Positions 34,432-42,870 of a DNA stretch of 47,493 nt are shown here, one piece after another. The notes under the pieces are model-generated. The model did not search any database, had not been told where the DNA came from, and worked only from the letters and a program-made list of their open reading frames with translations. Positions within the stretch are counted from its first letter, which is position 1; each line of letters begins with the position of its first letter. A program made the position numbers and the translations under genes. This DNA is from JAAYBG01 sp964411675 (GTDB lineage Bacteria; Bacillota_I; Bacilli_A; ML615J-28; CAG-698): contig CAYPLR010000009.1 of NCBI GenBank assembly GCA_964411675.1, forward strand, positions 1 through 47,493, read 5' to 3'.

Positions 34432-36154
34432 TTTGTTCACTCCTTTTTATTGGTATCGTTATTTGTATGGTTGTTCCTTCATCAAGTTCACTTGTTATTT
34501 TCAAACTAGCAGCTTTGCCATAGTATATTACCAGTCTTAAATACACATTTTTAAGGCCAACACCATCATTAAGATGTGGATTTTGAAAATTGTTGTATAG
34601 TTGTTCAATTTTTTCTTCTTTCATTCCATAACCATTATCAGTAACAGCAAATATAACATTATCCTGTTCACGATAAACATGGATTTTAATTAATCCTTCA
34701 TCTATTCGATTTTTTAATCCATGATAAATAGCATTTTCGATTAATGGTTGAAGAATTAACTTCATCGTCGTATATTCCAATACTTCTTCCTCAACATTGA
34801 ATTCATATTTAAAAGCATCAGCGTAGCGGAAACTTTGAATAATTAAATAACTACGAGCATGTTCAATTTCATCTTTGATGGTGATAATATTTCGGCCGCG
34901 AGAAATACTAATTCTAAACAGTTTCGCTAGAGCAACGACCATTTGTGAAGCTTCTTTATTCTTATCATTTTCAATTAACCACACAATAGAATCTAGGGTA
35001 TTATACAGAAAATGAGGATTGATTTGGTTTTGTAATGCTTTTAATTCACTTTCGCGCTGTGCATTTTGTTCAACAACAATACGATCCATTAATTCTTTAA
35101 TTCGATTCATCATTAGATTAAAGCTATTACTTAGACTCGCTACTTCTTTTTGCGAACTCTCAGCAACGGGCTCGACTACAAAAAAGTCAGATTGCTCGAT
35201 TTTCTTCATTGATTTTTCTAATGCTTTTAAAGGATTGGCAATTCTTCTTGAAGTAAACGTAATAATAGTGATGGTTGCAACAACCATAAATAGTCCAATA
35301 ATTACGATAATCCAAATATAATTTTCTTGGACTGCTTTTGTATTGTCAATATTAATAAAAACAGCAATTTTCCATTTTGTATTTGGTAACGTATCAACGT
35401 TAATAGCCATATCATAACCATTGATTTGAGCATTTCCAGAACCAATAATAATTTCTTTTACGGCATCGATTGCTTTATAAGTTTCCATATCATTGATAGA
35501 AGAATAAATATTGTTGTAATTGCTATCTAGCAATAAAATTCTTCCTTCTTGACCAAGATTTGCATTTTCAGCAAGTTCAATAATAGGGCTTGAATCAAGC
35601 TCCATCATCAGCAATGCTTTTTCTGTTCCCCGATTATGATTCACAATTTTACTAACCAAAATTCGGAAATCGCCATCTAGTATATATGGATTTGAGAAAA
35701 ATATAAGCGACGGATCTTTAATCGTTCGTTCAAACCATGCTTGATGGATAATTTGTTCCGCATCATAAGTTAAATTTGTAGTGGTAGCGTAAAGATCCCC
35801 TTCTAAAGAGAAAAGTGATAAATTAGTGATATCCGTTTTAAATAACAAGAAATCTTCTAAATAACTTCGCGTCACTTCTTCATCTGCTTTTACATCAACA
35901 TTATCAATTTTTACTTGAATCCCATTATAAGCATCGATAATCGTTTCAATATAATTATTATAATTATGAACTATTTGGCTACTTATTTCTTTCGTCTGTT
36001 TTTCTGAAGTATTATTAACAAATTCAGAAAAACTGCTTAGTGATAACAAACTAAGTAATAAGGCAAATCCAACCATAATCGATAGACAAGATACAAGAAT
36101 GTTGAATTCTATCGATCTTTTTCGTTGAAAGAAATTATTTTCCTTCGCCTTCAT
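34418..36154 (-). CDS. YesM/LytS-type sensor histidine kinase
   Basis: 578 residues from ATG 36154 (AAAGAG upstream; the frame is open further but inside the regulator gene). First membrane helix near residues 18-40, an extracytoplasmic Cache-like sensor (about 45-275), a second helix (279-301), a HAMP domain (about 302-355), then His_kinase with the phospho-acceptor His381 in NQINPHFLYNTLDSIVW, and HATPase_c with PLIENAIYHG, DNGYGM and GVGLKNVYLRL. The Bacillus YesM family signals through AraC-type regulators such as the upstream gene. The ligand is unknown. Overlaps the regulator by 20 bp and the binding protein by 14 bp. Confidence 0.92.
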   Translation of the reverse strand: MKAKENNFFQRKRSIEFNILVSCLSIMVGFALLLSLLSLSSFSEFVNNTSEKQTKEISSQIVHNYNNYIETIIDAYNGIQVKIDNVDVKADEEVTRSYLEDFLLFKTDITNLSLFSLEGDLYATTTNLTYDAEQIIHQAWFERTIKDPSLIFFSNPYILDGDFRILVSKIVNHNRGTEKALLMMELDSSPIIELAENANLGQEGRILLLDSNYNNIYSSINDMETYKAIDAVKEIIIGSGNAQINGYDMAINVDTLPNTKWKIAVFINIDNTKAVQENYIWIIVIIGLFMVVATITIITFTSRRIANPLKALEKSMKKIEQSDFFVVEPVAESSQKEVASLSNSFNLMMNRIKELMDRIVVEQNAQRESELKALQNQINPHFLYNTLDSIVWLIENDKNKEASQMVVALAKLFRISISRGRNIITIKDEIEHARSYLIIQSFRYADAFKYEFNVEEEVLEYTTMKLILQPLIENAIYHGLKNRIDEGLIKIHVYREQDNVIFAVTDNGYGMKEEKIEQLYNNFQNPHLNDGVGLKNVYLRLVIYYGKAASLKITSELDEGTTIQITIPIKRSEQNVQN

Positions 36155-37724
36155 TAGTTCGATACTCTTTCGGCGATACGCCTTGATATTTTTTAAAACT
36201 ATGGCTGAAATAATAAGGCTCACTATACCCTACTGCTTCAGCAACATCAACAATTTTTATATTAGGATTCTTCAACAATTCTTTTGCTTTTTCCATTCGT
36301 AGGAAAGTTAAATACTTAACAAATGTGGTATTTTGTTCCTTCTTTAATATGGCACTAATATAACTAATACTTATATTTACTTTATCTGCTAATATTTCTA
36401 AATTTAAATCGTTATCTGTGTAGTGAGAATCAATATAGTTGATAATCTTATTCAAATTTCTTTGAATGCTATCCTCAATGGTATCTTGGTTAATTGTCTT
36501 TATTTTTGTAATTAAACTTTCAAACCAGACAAAGGTGTCCTCTAGCGTCTTTATTTCGAATAGTTTTTCATAGAATGAAGTTTTGTTTTCTCCATAAAAT
36601 GCATCTAAATCATCACATGATTTTACGATTGCATTTAAAATATTGGATAGATTAAATTGATTATAGGGAATATATTCTGGTTTCGCGATTTTTTCCTTTA
36701 ATAACTGTAATAAAGCCTTCGTTTCGCTTAACGTACGATATTTGATGGAGTAACTTAATTCTTTTAATTCATCATCATCAATCATACGTACTTTTTTATA
36801 ATCGCTTCCAATATTACTTGCGAAATAGATTTCATTTCCACCCATTACCGAACGTAATTCTAAAGCTGATTGAGCTTCCCGATACATTTCTTTAAAGTTT
36901 TTACTCTTAGATGGATTACTAATCCCTACGCTAATCGTAAACTCCAAAAACTTTTTAGTTTTCATTAAAATATATTCAAAACAGTGCTCGACTTGTGTTG
37001 TTGATATTTCATCATTGGCTTTTATGATGGTAATAATTTCATCATTACTTGTGAACGTTTCATGATAGAAATAATTTTGCAATCCTTCTGCAATAAATTT
37101 CTTAACCGTCAAAAAATTCATTTCGTATTTTTCTAAATTAGTGTTTTCTAAATCGAGATCCATATCAATAACCGATAGCATAAAATATTTATAATTTAAA
37201 AAAATTCCATTAAACTCTAATTTTTTTAAAAACTTTTTATCTGGATTTGTTAGAGTTATCAGTCTTTGTAAATTATTTTCTTTAATTAATGGTAATGATT
37301 CCTTAATAAAGTTTTCCATGTTTTCTAGATTAGTGTTTCGTTGGTATTCTTCATCAAGTTCTTCTTTGGCTTTATGAAGTACTTCCTCTAAATCAGCAGT
37401 TGTTATAGGTTTTGTTAGGAAACCTGAAACACCTAAATCAATGGCTTGCTTAGCATAATCGAATTCATCAAAACCAGTAATGATAATTGATTTGATTAAT
37501 GGTAAAGTGTCTTTGGTTTTCTTTAATAGCTCCATTCCTGTCATAAATGGCATACGAATATCAGTAATCACCAAATCAGGATTCATTTGGATAATGCCAT
37601 CAAAAGCATCTAAACCATTATCATAACTAGCAATGACTTCAAAACCACAATCAATTTTTTGTATTGAGGTAATAATTCTATTGCGCACATCTTGTTCATC
37701 ATCTACTAGAATTAATTTATACAT
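36135..37724 (-). CDS. YesN-type response regulator with AraC DNA-binding domain
   Basis: 529 residues. Receiver domain (1-120) with acidic pocket DDE (8-10), phospho-acceptor D55 (ITDIRMP) and K105 (FLTKP). A long central region (about 130-420) with a degenerate GGDEF-like/YesN middle segment, and two AraC helix-turn-helix motifs (about 425-525: LNLEILADKVNISISYISAILKK and IVDVAEAVGYSEPYYFSHSFKK). AGAGGTG precedes the ATG. First gene of the three-gene operon; it probably controls carbohydrate genes elsewhere, as no AraC-type target other than its own operon is in reach. Confidence 0.93.
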   Translation of the reverse strand: MYKLILVDDEQDVRNRIITSIQKIDCGFEVIASYDNGLDAFDGIIQMNPDLVITDIRMPFMTGMELLKKTKDTLPLIKSIIITGFDEFDYAKQAIDLGVSGFLTKPITTADLEEVLHKAKEELDEEYQRNTNLENMENFIKESLPLIKENNLQRLITLTNPDKKFLKKLEFNGIFLNYKYFMLSVIDMDLDLENTNLEKYEMNFLTVKKFIAEGLQNYFYHETFTSNDEIITIIKANDEISTTQVEHCFEYILMKTKKFLEFTISVGISNPSKSKNFKEMYREAQSALELRSVMGGNEIYFASNIGSDYKKVRMIDDDELKELSYSIKYRTLSETKALLQLLKEKIAKPEYIPYNQFNLSNILNAIVKSCDDLDAFYGENKTSFYEKLFEIKTLEDTFVWFESLITKIKTINQDTIEDSIQRNLNKIINYIDSHYTDNDLNLEILADKVNISISYISAILKKEQNTTFVKYLTFLRMEKAKELLKNPNIKIVDVAEAVGYSEPYYFSHSFKKYQGVSPKEYRTNEGEGK

Positions 37725-37753
37725 AAAGCACCTCTTTATTATTGCATAGTATT

Positions 37754-37782
37754 ATTATAATAAAAAACACAAAAAAAGTCAA
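37754..37782 (-). promoter_or_regulatory. Promoter of the yesN-yesM operon
   Basis: On the minus strand TTGACT (37782-37777), 17 bp, TATAAT (37759-37754). One base from consensus, so strong basal expression of the sensor is expected. Confidence 0.75.
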
Positions 37783-37785
37783 TTT

Positions 37786-37813
37786 TAATAAAAAGAGTAC
37801 TAACTAGTACTCT
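37786..37813 (-). terminator. Terminator of the parE operon, overlapping the last gene
   Basis: On the minus strand AGAGTACTA-GT-TAGTACTCT followed by TTTTTATT. The hairpin includes the stop codon and last codons of the TPR gene. Confidence 0.85.
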
Positions 37814-38591
37814 CTTCTTTTAATTTCTGTAAATATTCTTTTGCTTTACGAACAAAATGTAATTGTTCATTGAAACGAGCAACTTCAATAAATATTTTTT
37901 CAGCTTCACTAAAATTTCCCAACTTATATTCCAAAATTCCAATATAGTAATTACTAGAAGCCACCATCAATGGGGTTGGATTAGCATCAATTACTTGTTT
38001 TAACGTTGCTTTTGTTTCAATCAATAGATTATTGCTACGAATGTTGTATTTTGCAAGTAAAATTTGATAAGTAATGATAAATTGTTGTTGTAAAGGAGTT
38101 GGTGTTTTCTCAACCAGTTCTTTTAATTGCATCAGCAACTCTTGTGTTTCACTCATTTGGCCATAATTTAGGAAATAATTAATCCAAGCACGATAATATA
38201 AAAATCTGGTTAACTTGTTGAATTTTGTTTCAAATTTGACTAATTCATCTAGAATTTTCTTTGCTTCTTTAAAACTTCCTTTATCCATATAAACTTGGGC
38301 ATAAGTAATATCTTGATACCACTTCATTTTTCTAGTTCTTACCATATTTTTATCATGGACTTTCAGTTGTTCTAAATATTCATTCGCATCACCAGTTTGC
38401 GAATAATGAATGATAATTTGCATTAGTTTTTGCTTCTCTATCCTTTTGAAAGTAAAGTTAGGAATAATTAACAAGACCACAAGTAAGGTATAAAGCCAAA
38501 TATTTTGATCGTTGGAGAACCAAATATAACCAATCAAAAACAAAGAAATGCTAATACTAGCTAGCCAATAAATAAATCTTTTCTTATTCAT
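37800..38591 (-). CDS. TPR-like membrane protein, unknown
   Basis: 263 residues. Two membrane helices at the N-terminus (about 7-26 and 31-48) and a cytoplasmic helical-repeat region: paired helices with TPR-type spacing near 90-125 (YAQVYMDKGSFKEAKKILDE), 125-160, 165-200 and 208-245 (YIGILEYKLGNFSEAEKIFIEVA). It is probably a scaffold or adaptor. AGGTGATTGA precedes the ATG; it follows the PHP gene by 8 bp and ends the parE operon. No specific family is recognised. Confidence 0.75.
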   Translation of the reverse strand: MNKKRFIYWLASISISLFLIGYIWFSNDQNIWLYTLLVVLLIIPNFTFKRIEKQKLMQIIIHYSQTGDANEYLEQLKVHDKNMVRTRKMKWYQDITYAQVYMDKGSFKEAKKILDELVKFETKFNKLTRFLYYRAWINYFLNYGQMSETQELLMQLKELVEKTPTPLQQQFIITYQILLAKYNIRSNNLLIETKATLKQVIDANPTPLMVASSNYYIGILEYKLGNFSEAEKIFIEVARFNEQLHFVRKAKEYLQKLKEESTS

Positions 38592-38599
38592 TCAATCAC

Positions 38600-39376
38600 C
38601 TATAAAATTTTGTCATAAATTGTAATTCCCATTTTTTTGGAAAACAAAATGGCATTAGCAACCGCCAAATCATGAAGATGAGCAAAATAATGAGCATCAT
38701 CTCCTACAATCACTTTTGCTTCTTTATAACGACTGACAATTCTCCAAAACTCCACACGTGGATAAAACCAAGTTAGTTCTAAATCTTTAGTGAATGTGGC
38801 AGCTCTTCTTGTCCCATTGCTATTAATCTCTAGATAAACATGATTCTTAATCGCACTTTCAATAATGGCAATCGCAATTTCCTCTGTTAGATTATTCCAC
38901 TCCCCATAACGAAGCATATATAGATCTGGATGAGCTAGAATCTTGAAATATCCACTTTCCATTCCTTTAATAACAGCATCTTTGTAAGCGATAATGAGAG
39001 CATCATTCATTGGTTTATATAAATCATAATCTACTCCATTTACCTCAACAATATGCTGTCCCAAAATTAAATAATCGGTCTCTTGATGATATTTTTGATA
39101 TAAAGAATCATATCCATCTAAATATTCCAATTCCAATCCGGTGAAAATTTTTATTTTATCACCGTATTTTTCTTTCGCTTCCTGAATATTTGGTAAATAG
39201 ATATTATGATATTCCTCAAGATTCATTCTACCTACCCATTTATCTTTTAAATATCCATGATCAGAAATACCGATATGCTCTAGTCCTAATTCTATCGATT
39301 TTTGTATATAATCAATGGGTAATCCTTCTGCGTGACCACATAAATAAGTATGTGTATGATAATTTGCTTTAGTCAT
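38600..39376 (-). CDS. PHP-domain phosphoesterase (HisK histidinol-phosphatase-like)
   Basis: 258 residues, a single PHP domain. Metal-ligand motifs: NYHTHTYLCGHAEG, HIGISDHG, GLELEYLDG, ILGQHIVE, ILAHPDLYMLR, YLEINSNGTRR and VGDDAHYFAHLHD. This is the HisK-type order of His/Asp/Glu ligands, but no histidine biosynthesis genes are in the window and the organism is probably auxotrophic, so the substrate may be another phosphate ester. AGAGG precedes the ATG; overlaps the Fic-like gene by 8 bp. Confidence 0.82.
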   Translation of the reverse strand: MTKANYHTHTYLCGHAEGLPIDYIQKSIELGLEHIGISDHGYLKDKWVGRMNLEEYHNIYLPNIQEAKEKYGDKIKIFTGLELEYLDGYDSLYQKYHQETDYLILGQHIVEVNGVDYDLYKPMNDALIIAYKDAVIKGMESGYFKILAHPDLYMLRYGEWNNLTEEIAIAIIESAIKNHVYLEINSNGTRRAATFTKDLELTWFYPRVEFWRIVSRYKEAKVIVGDDAHYFAHLHDLAVANAILFSKKMGITIYDKIL

Positions 39377-40400
39377 TCTGATAACCTCTTGGTATCTTCA
39401 TCCATTTCGCAGATCGGCCTTTACCAACAGGTTTAATATAACCAGTATCTCTCAAATTAATGAGAGCTCGATTAATTGTTGATTCACTCACATAAGGGTG
39501 AATATTTCTAATTTCTTCTTTGGTAAATATTTCTGTCATATTACTAATTGTTCGTTCGATGTTTTCAATTTTATTTAAATTTTGATCAAATTTATAATTT
39601 TTAATAATTTCTTCCGCTTTGGCATATCCTTTTAGGATTAATTTCTCCATATATCGGATGAAGCCAAGGGATTGCGAATATCCCTCTTGCCAATTGAAAC
39701 AGGCGTTCATTAATTCAGTTTGAAAATTATGATAATCTTCGCTAATCAATTGAAAAAAGCTAACATACTGAAAGGCTTCAATATCCGTTTTAATCATCAA
39801 TAAATATAATAATAATAAACTAGCCAATTCATTATGAGCTGTAAAGGGTTTAATATTATAAAAATCGATAAAATAATGCAAATAAAGAGTAATTCTTTCA
39901 AAACTATTTCCCTGAAGTAAGTGATTAATTTCTTCCGTAAGTTCATCAATAATCAATCGCTTGCTTTTCATATTTTGGCTTTGTAAAATTGATTTCTTAT
40001 CCGCACTGGTATAATCAAATCTGACAGGTGTATTGGCATGAGAAAAAACAAGATTGGTAATATTCAAAATATCATTGCTTTGAATTCCAAATTGATTAGG
40101 CCGTTTCTGTAGTGTCATTAAAATATCTTTTAAATTATATAGTGTTGTTTCTTCTTTATTGCGAGGACTTGAATCCTTTGTAATAATTAGACGACTGCGA
40201 ACATCACTAATATCGAGTTTCAACAATACCCCAAGAAAATAAGCATCTCGTTCAACTGTTTGTTCTATGACACGTTCTCGGTCACTGCCAACTTCTTCTG
40301 CATATTGTTTTGAATTTCCAATATAACGATAGATTTGACTAAGAGTAACAATCACATCATTGGGTATTAAAAATCGATTTATATTTTTGATACAGCTCAT
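39369..40400 (-). CDS. Fic-fold protein with a degenerate active site and C-terminal winged helix
   Basis: 343 residues. Layout of Fic proteins of the class with an N-terminal helical region, a central Fic core (about 100-260) and a C-terminal winged helix (about 275-335, FTKEEIRNIHPYVSESTINRALINLRDTGYI then a basic wing). The active-site loop, normally HPFx(D/E)GN(G/K)R, reads KPFTAHNEL at 184-192: the catalytic His is Lys, the acid is Ala and the anion-binding Gly and Arg are lost; only P, F and N remain. AMP transfer by the usual mechanism is therefore unlikely. AGAGGTG precedes the ATG. It lies 10 bp after parC in the same operon. A DNA-binding regulator or a decoy/antitoxin is possible (inference). 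Confidence 0.72.
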   Translation of the reverse strand: MSCIKNINRFLIPNDVIVTLSQIYRYIGNSKQYAEEVGSDRERVIEQTVERDAYFLGVLLKLDISDVRSRLIITKDSSPRNKEETTLYNLKDILMTLQKRPNQFGIQSNDILNITNLVFSHANTPVRFDYTSADKKSILQSQNMKSKRLIIDELTEEINHLLQGNSFERITLYLHYFIDFYNIKPFTAHNELASLLLLYLLMIKTDIEAFQYVSFFQLISEDYHNFQTELMNACFNWQEGYSQSLGFIRYMEKLILKGYAKAEEIIKNYKFDQNLNKIENIERTISNMTEIFTKEEIRNIHPYVSESTINRALINLRDTGYIKPVGKGRSAKWMKIPRGYQND

Positions 40401-40410
40401 AAGAACACCT

Positions 40411-42870
40411 CTAATTTTGTGTAAAGTCGCTATTATTTCGAGCGATGATTATTTTACTTGGCACTCCGATTTCACCTGTTTTAACAGGTGACTTTCCTGA
40501 TAAATCAAGTTTTGTAATTCCCTCGCTACCTTCCAGATAAGTGTCTTCTTCATTTAAATTTTCATGGCTTTTATGAATGATTTCACAATCGATTAGATAA
40601 ACAGGTGCTTTTTTAGTTGGAGTAATATATTGACGTCCAACATGATTTTTCTTTCCCTTTATAATTTCTGATGGTTTCATTTTCTTTACTATACCTTTTT
40701 GATTTAGTAAGAGAATGGTATCTTTACTATCAATATAGTGACCTGCTATCACTTCATCATCAGGTCTACTCTTCATTTCTAGTGCTTTCACACCAAACGA
40801 TGCAGGTGCAAATAAACTAATTTCATTAGAATTATAACGGTTGATAAATCCTTTCTTGGTTACCATAACTACTTCATTCTTATCACCATAACAAATATCA
40901 ACACTAATCAATTCATCGTTGTCGCGAATTTTTGTTGCCTTTAATGCACGTGAATATCGCTCGGCATTTAAATCACGAATATGAGTACGCTTTGTTAAAC
41001 CATTTTTTGTTGTAAATAATAGATATCGGTCCGCATTAAAGTCATCAATAGCAACCGTAAAAATAATTTTTTCATCTGCTGCTATAGAAGCTAAAGTACT
41101 AACATTACGGCCTAAATCTTTGTGTTTTACATCAGGAATTTTTTGAATTGGTAAATAAACATAATTTCCTTGATTGGTAAATAATAATAGGGTGTCTAAT
41201 GTTGTTACATCGTATTTTGCAATGATAATATCATTATCTTTCAACTTGGTTTCTTCATCAATTGCATAATTCTTTGGAGTCATTCGTTTAATATAGCCAT
41301 CGCGAGTAATCAAGATGATTGCATCCTCTTTCGCGATTAACTCTTTGACTTCAACTTTAACATCCTCAATTTTATGTTCTATCTGTGTTCTTCTTGGAGA
41401 TGACAATTCAGCTAATGTTGCTAACAACTCGCTTTTGATCACTGTTAATAACGAGGTTTCATTTGCTAAGATATCGTTTAGTTGTTCTACACTGTGATTT
41501 AATTCTTCTTTTTCATTTTGTAAAGCGAAAATATCGGTGTTGGTTAATTTGTATAACTGTAACATGACAATAGCTTCTGCCTGTTCTTCTGAAAAATCAT
41601 AGGTTGAGATTAAGTTTTCTTTAGCATCTTTTTTATTTGCCGATGAACGAATAGTTTTTATCACAGCATCTAGAATTGATGTCATAGAAATTAGTCCCTC
41701 AACAATGTGAAGTCTTTTCTTGGCATTATGCAATTCAAAATTGCTTTTGTTAGTAACAATTTCTCGTTGATGAGCAATGTAAAAATCTAGGATTTCTAAT
41801 AAACCCATTTGTATAGGACGTTTATTGGCAATAGCAACCACATTAAAATTATAATTTGTTTGTAAATCGGTTGATTTAAAGAGAAAATTACGAATGAATT
41901 CAGGATTAGCATCTTTCTTAATATCAACAACGATTCGTAGACCATCACGACCACTTTCATCACGAATATCTATGATGCCATCAACATTTTTCAATTCAGA
42001 TACATCACTCATTCTTTTTACTAAGGCTGATTTATTCACTTCATATGGAATTTCTGTAATCACTAATTTATAAATATTATTTTCTTCTACAATTTCAGTT
42101 TTTGCTTTAACAATGATTTTTCCACGACCATTTTTATATGCACTTTTGATTCCCTCAATCCCTTGAACTATTCCACCTGTAGGAAAATCAGGACCTTTTA
42201 CAATATTCATGATTTCTTTCAAACTACATTCCGGATTATTCATTCTGAAAATAACAGCATTGATGATTTCATCAATATTATGAGGAGGAATATCAGTAGC
42301 ATATCCCGCAGAAATACCAGTAGCACCATTTACTAAAATGTTAGGATATTTTGATGGTAATACAGTAGGTTCATATTCTTCATCGTCAAAATTCGGAACA
42401 AAACCAACTGTCTTTTTATTGATATCTTGAAGAATCGCTTCTGCATATTTGGATAATCTAGCTTCTGTATAACGCATTGCTGCTGGAGAATCTCCATCGA
42501 TACTTCCATTATTTCCGTGCATGTCAATTAATGGTAATCGCATTTTAAAATCTTGGGATAGTCGAGCCATTGCCTCATAAACAGCAGTATCTCCATGAGG
42601 ATGGTATTTACCAATAACATCCCCAACAATACGTGCTGACTTTTTGTAAGGTTTATTACTAAAAAGTCCCAATTTATACATGGCAAAAAGAATCCTTCGC
42701 TGAACTGGTTTCAATCCATCACGAACATCAGGAAGAGCTCGATCTTGAATAATATATTTAGAATAGCGAGCAAATCGCTCCCCTACAATGGTATCCAGAT
42801 TCTCGTTTAAAATTTTCTCTTCTACAAAGCTACTAACTTTTTGGATGATAGTTTTAGTCTTCTTGGCCAT
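40411..42870 (-). CDS. parC: DNA topoisomerase IV subunit A
   Basis: 819 residues. Breakage-reunion subunit that, with ParE, decatenates replicated chromosomes. Seen: YIIQDRALPDVRDGLKPVQRRILF, HPHGDTAVYEAM (90-101) and the catalytic Tyr134 preceded by Arg133 (AAMRYTEARLS). GNNGSIDGDSPAAMRYTEARLS with the insertion SIDGD is the Gram-positive ParC form, and the C-terminal domain lacks the GyrA-box Q(R/K)RGGKG, so ParC rather than GyrA. Position 95, the quinolone-contact Ser in many species, is Thr here. Overlaps parE by 17 bp. Confidence 0.94.
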   Translation of the reverse strand: MAKKTKTIIQKVSSFVEEKILNENLDTIVGERFARYSKYIIQDRALPDVRDGLKPVQRRILFAMYKLGLFSNKPYKKSARIVGDVIGKYHPHGDTAVYEAMARLSQDFKMRLPLIDMHGNNGSIDGDSPAAMRYTEARLSKYAEAILQDINKKTVGFVPNFDDEEYEPTVLPSKYPNILVNGATGISAGYATDIPPHNIDEIINAVIFRMNNPECSLKEIMNIVKGPDFPTGGIVQGIEGIKSAYKNGRGKIIVKAKTEIVEENNIYKLVITEIPYEVNKSALVKRMSDVSELKNVDGIIDIRDESGRDGLRIVVDIKKDANPEFIRNFLFKSTDLQTNYNFNVVAIANKRPIQMGLLEILDFYIAHQREIVTNKSNFELHNAKKRLHIVEGLISMTSILDAVIKTIRSSANKKDAKENLISTYDFSEEQAEAIVMLQLYKLTNTDIFALQNEKEELNHSVEQLNDILANETSLLTVIKSELLATLAELSSPRRTQIEHKIEDVKVEVKELIAKEDAIILITRDGYIKRMTPKNYAIDEETKLKDNDIIIAKYDVTTLDTLLLFTNQGNYVYLPIQKIPDVKHKDLGRNVSTLASIAADEKIIFTVAIDDFNADRYLLFTTKNGLTKRTHIRDLNAERYSRALKATKIRDNDELISVDICYGDKNEVVMVTKKGFINRYNSNEISLFAPASFGVKALEMKSRPDDEVIAGHYIDSKDTILLLNQKGIVKKMKPSEIIKGKKNHVGRQYITPTKKAPVYLIDCEIIHKSHENLNEEDTYLEGSEGITKLDLSGKSPVKTGEIGVPSKIIIARNNSDFTQN

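Noticed and set aside
36433..36443. A further copy of the 14-mer inside yesN (GATAATCTTAT)
   Set aside because: Only the core matches and it lies in coding sequence; probably chance.
40411..42870. Gyrase subunit A
   Set aside because: The SIDGD insertion before the catalytic Tyr and the lack of a GyrA box in the C-terminal domain indicate ParC.
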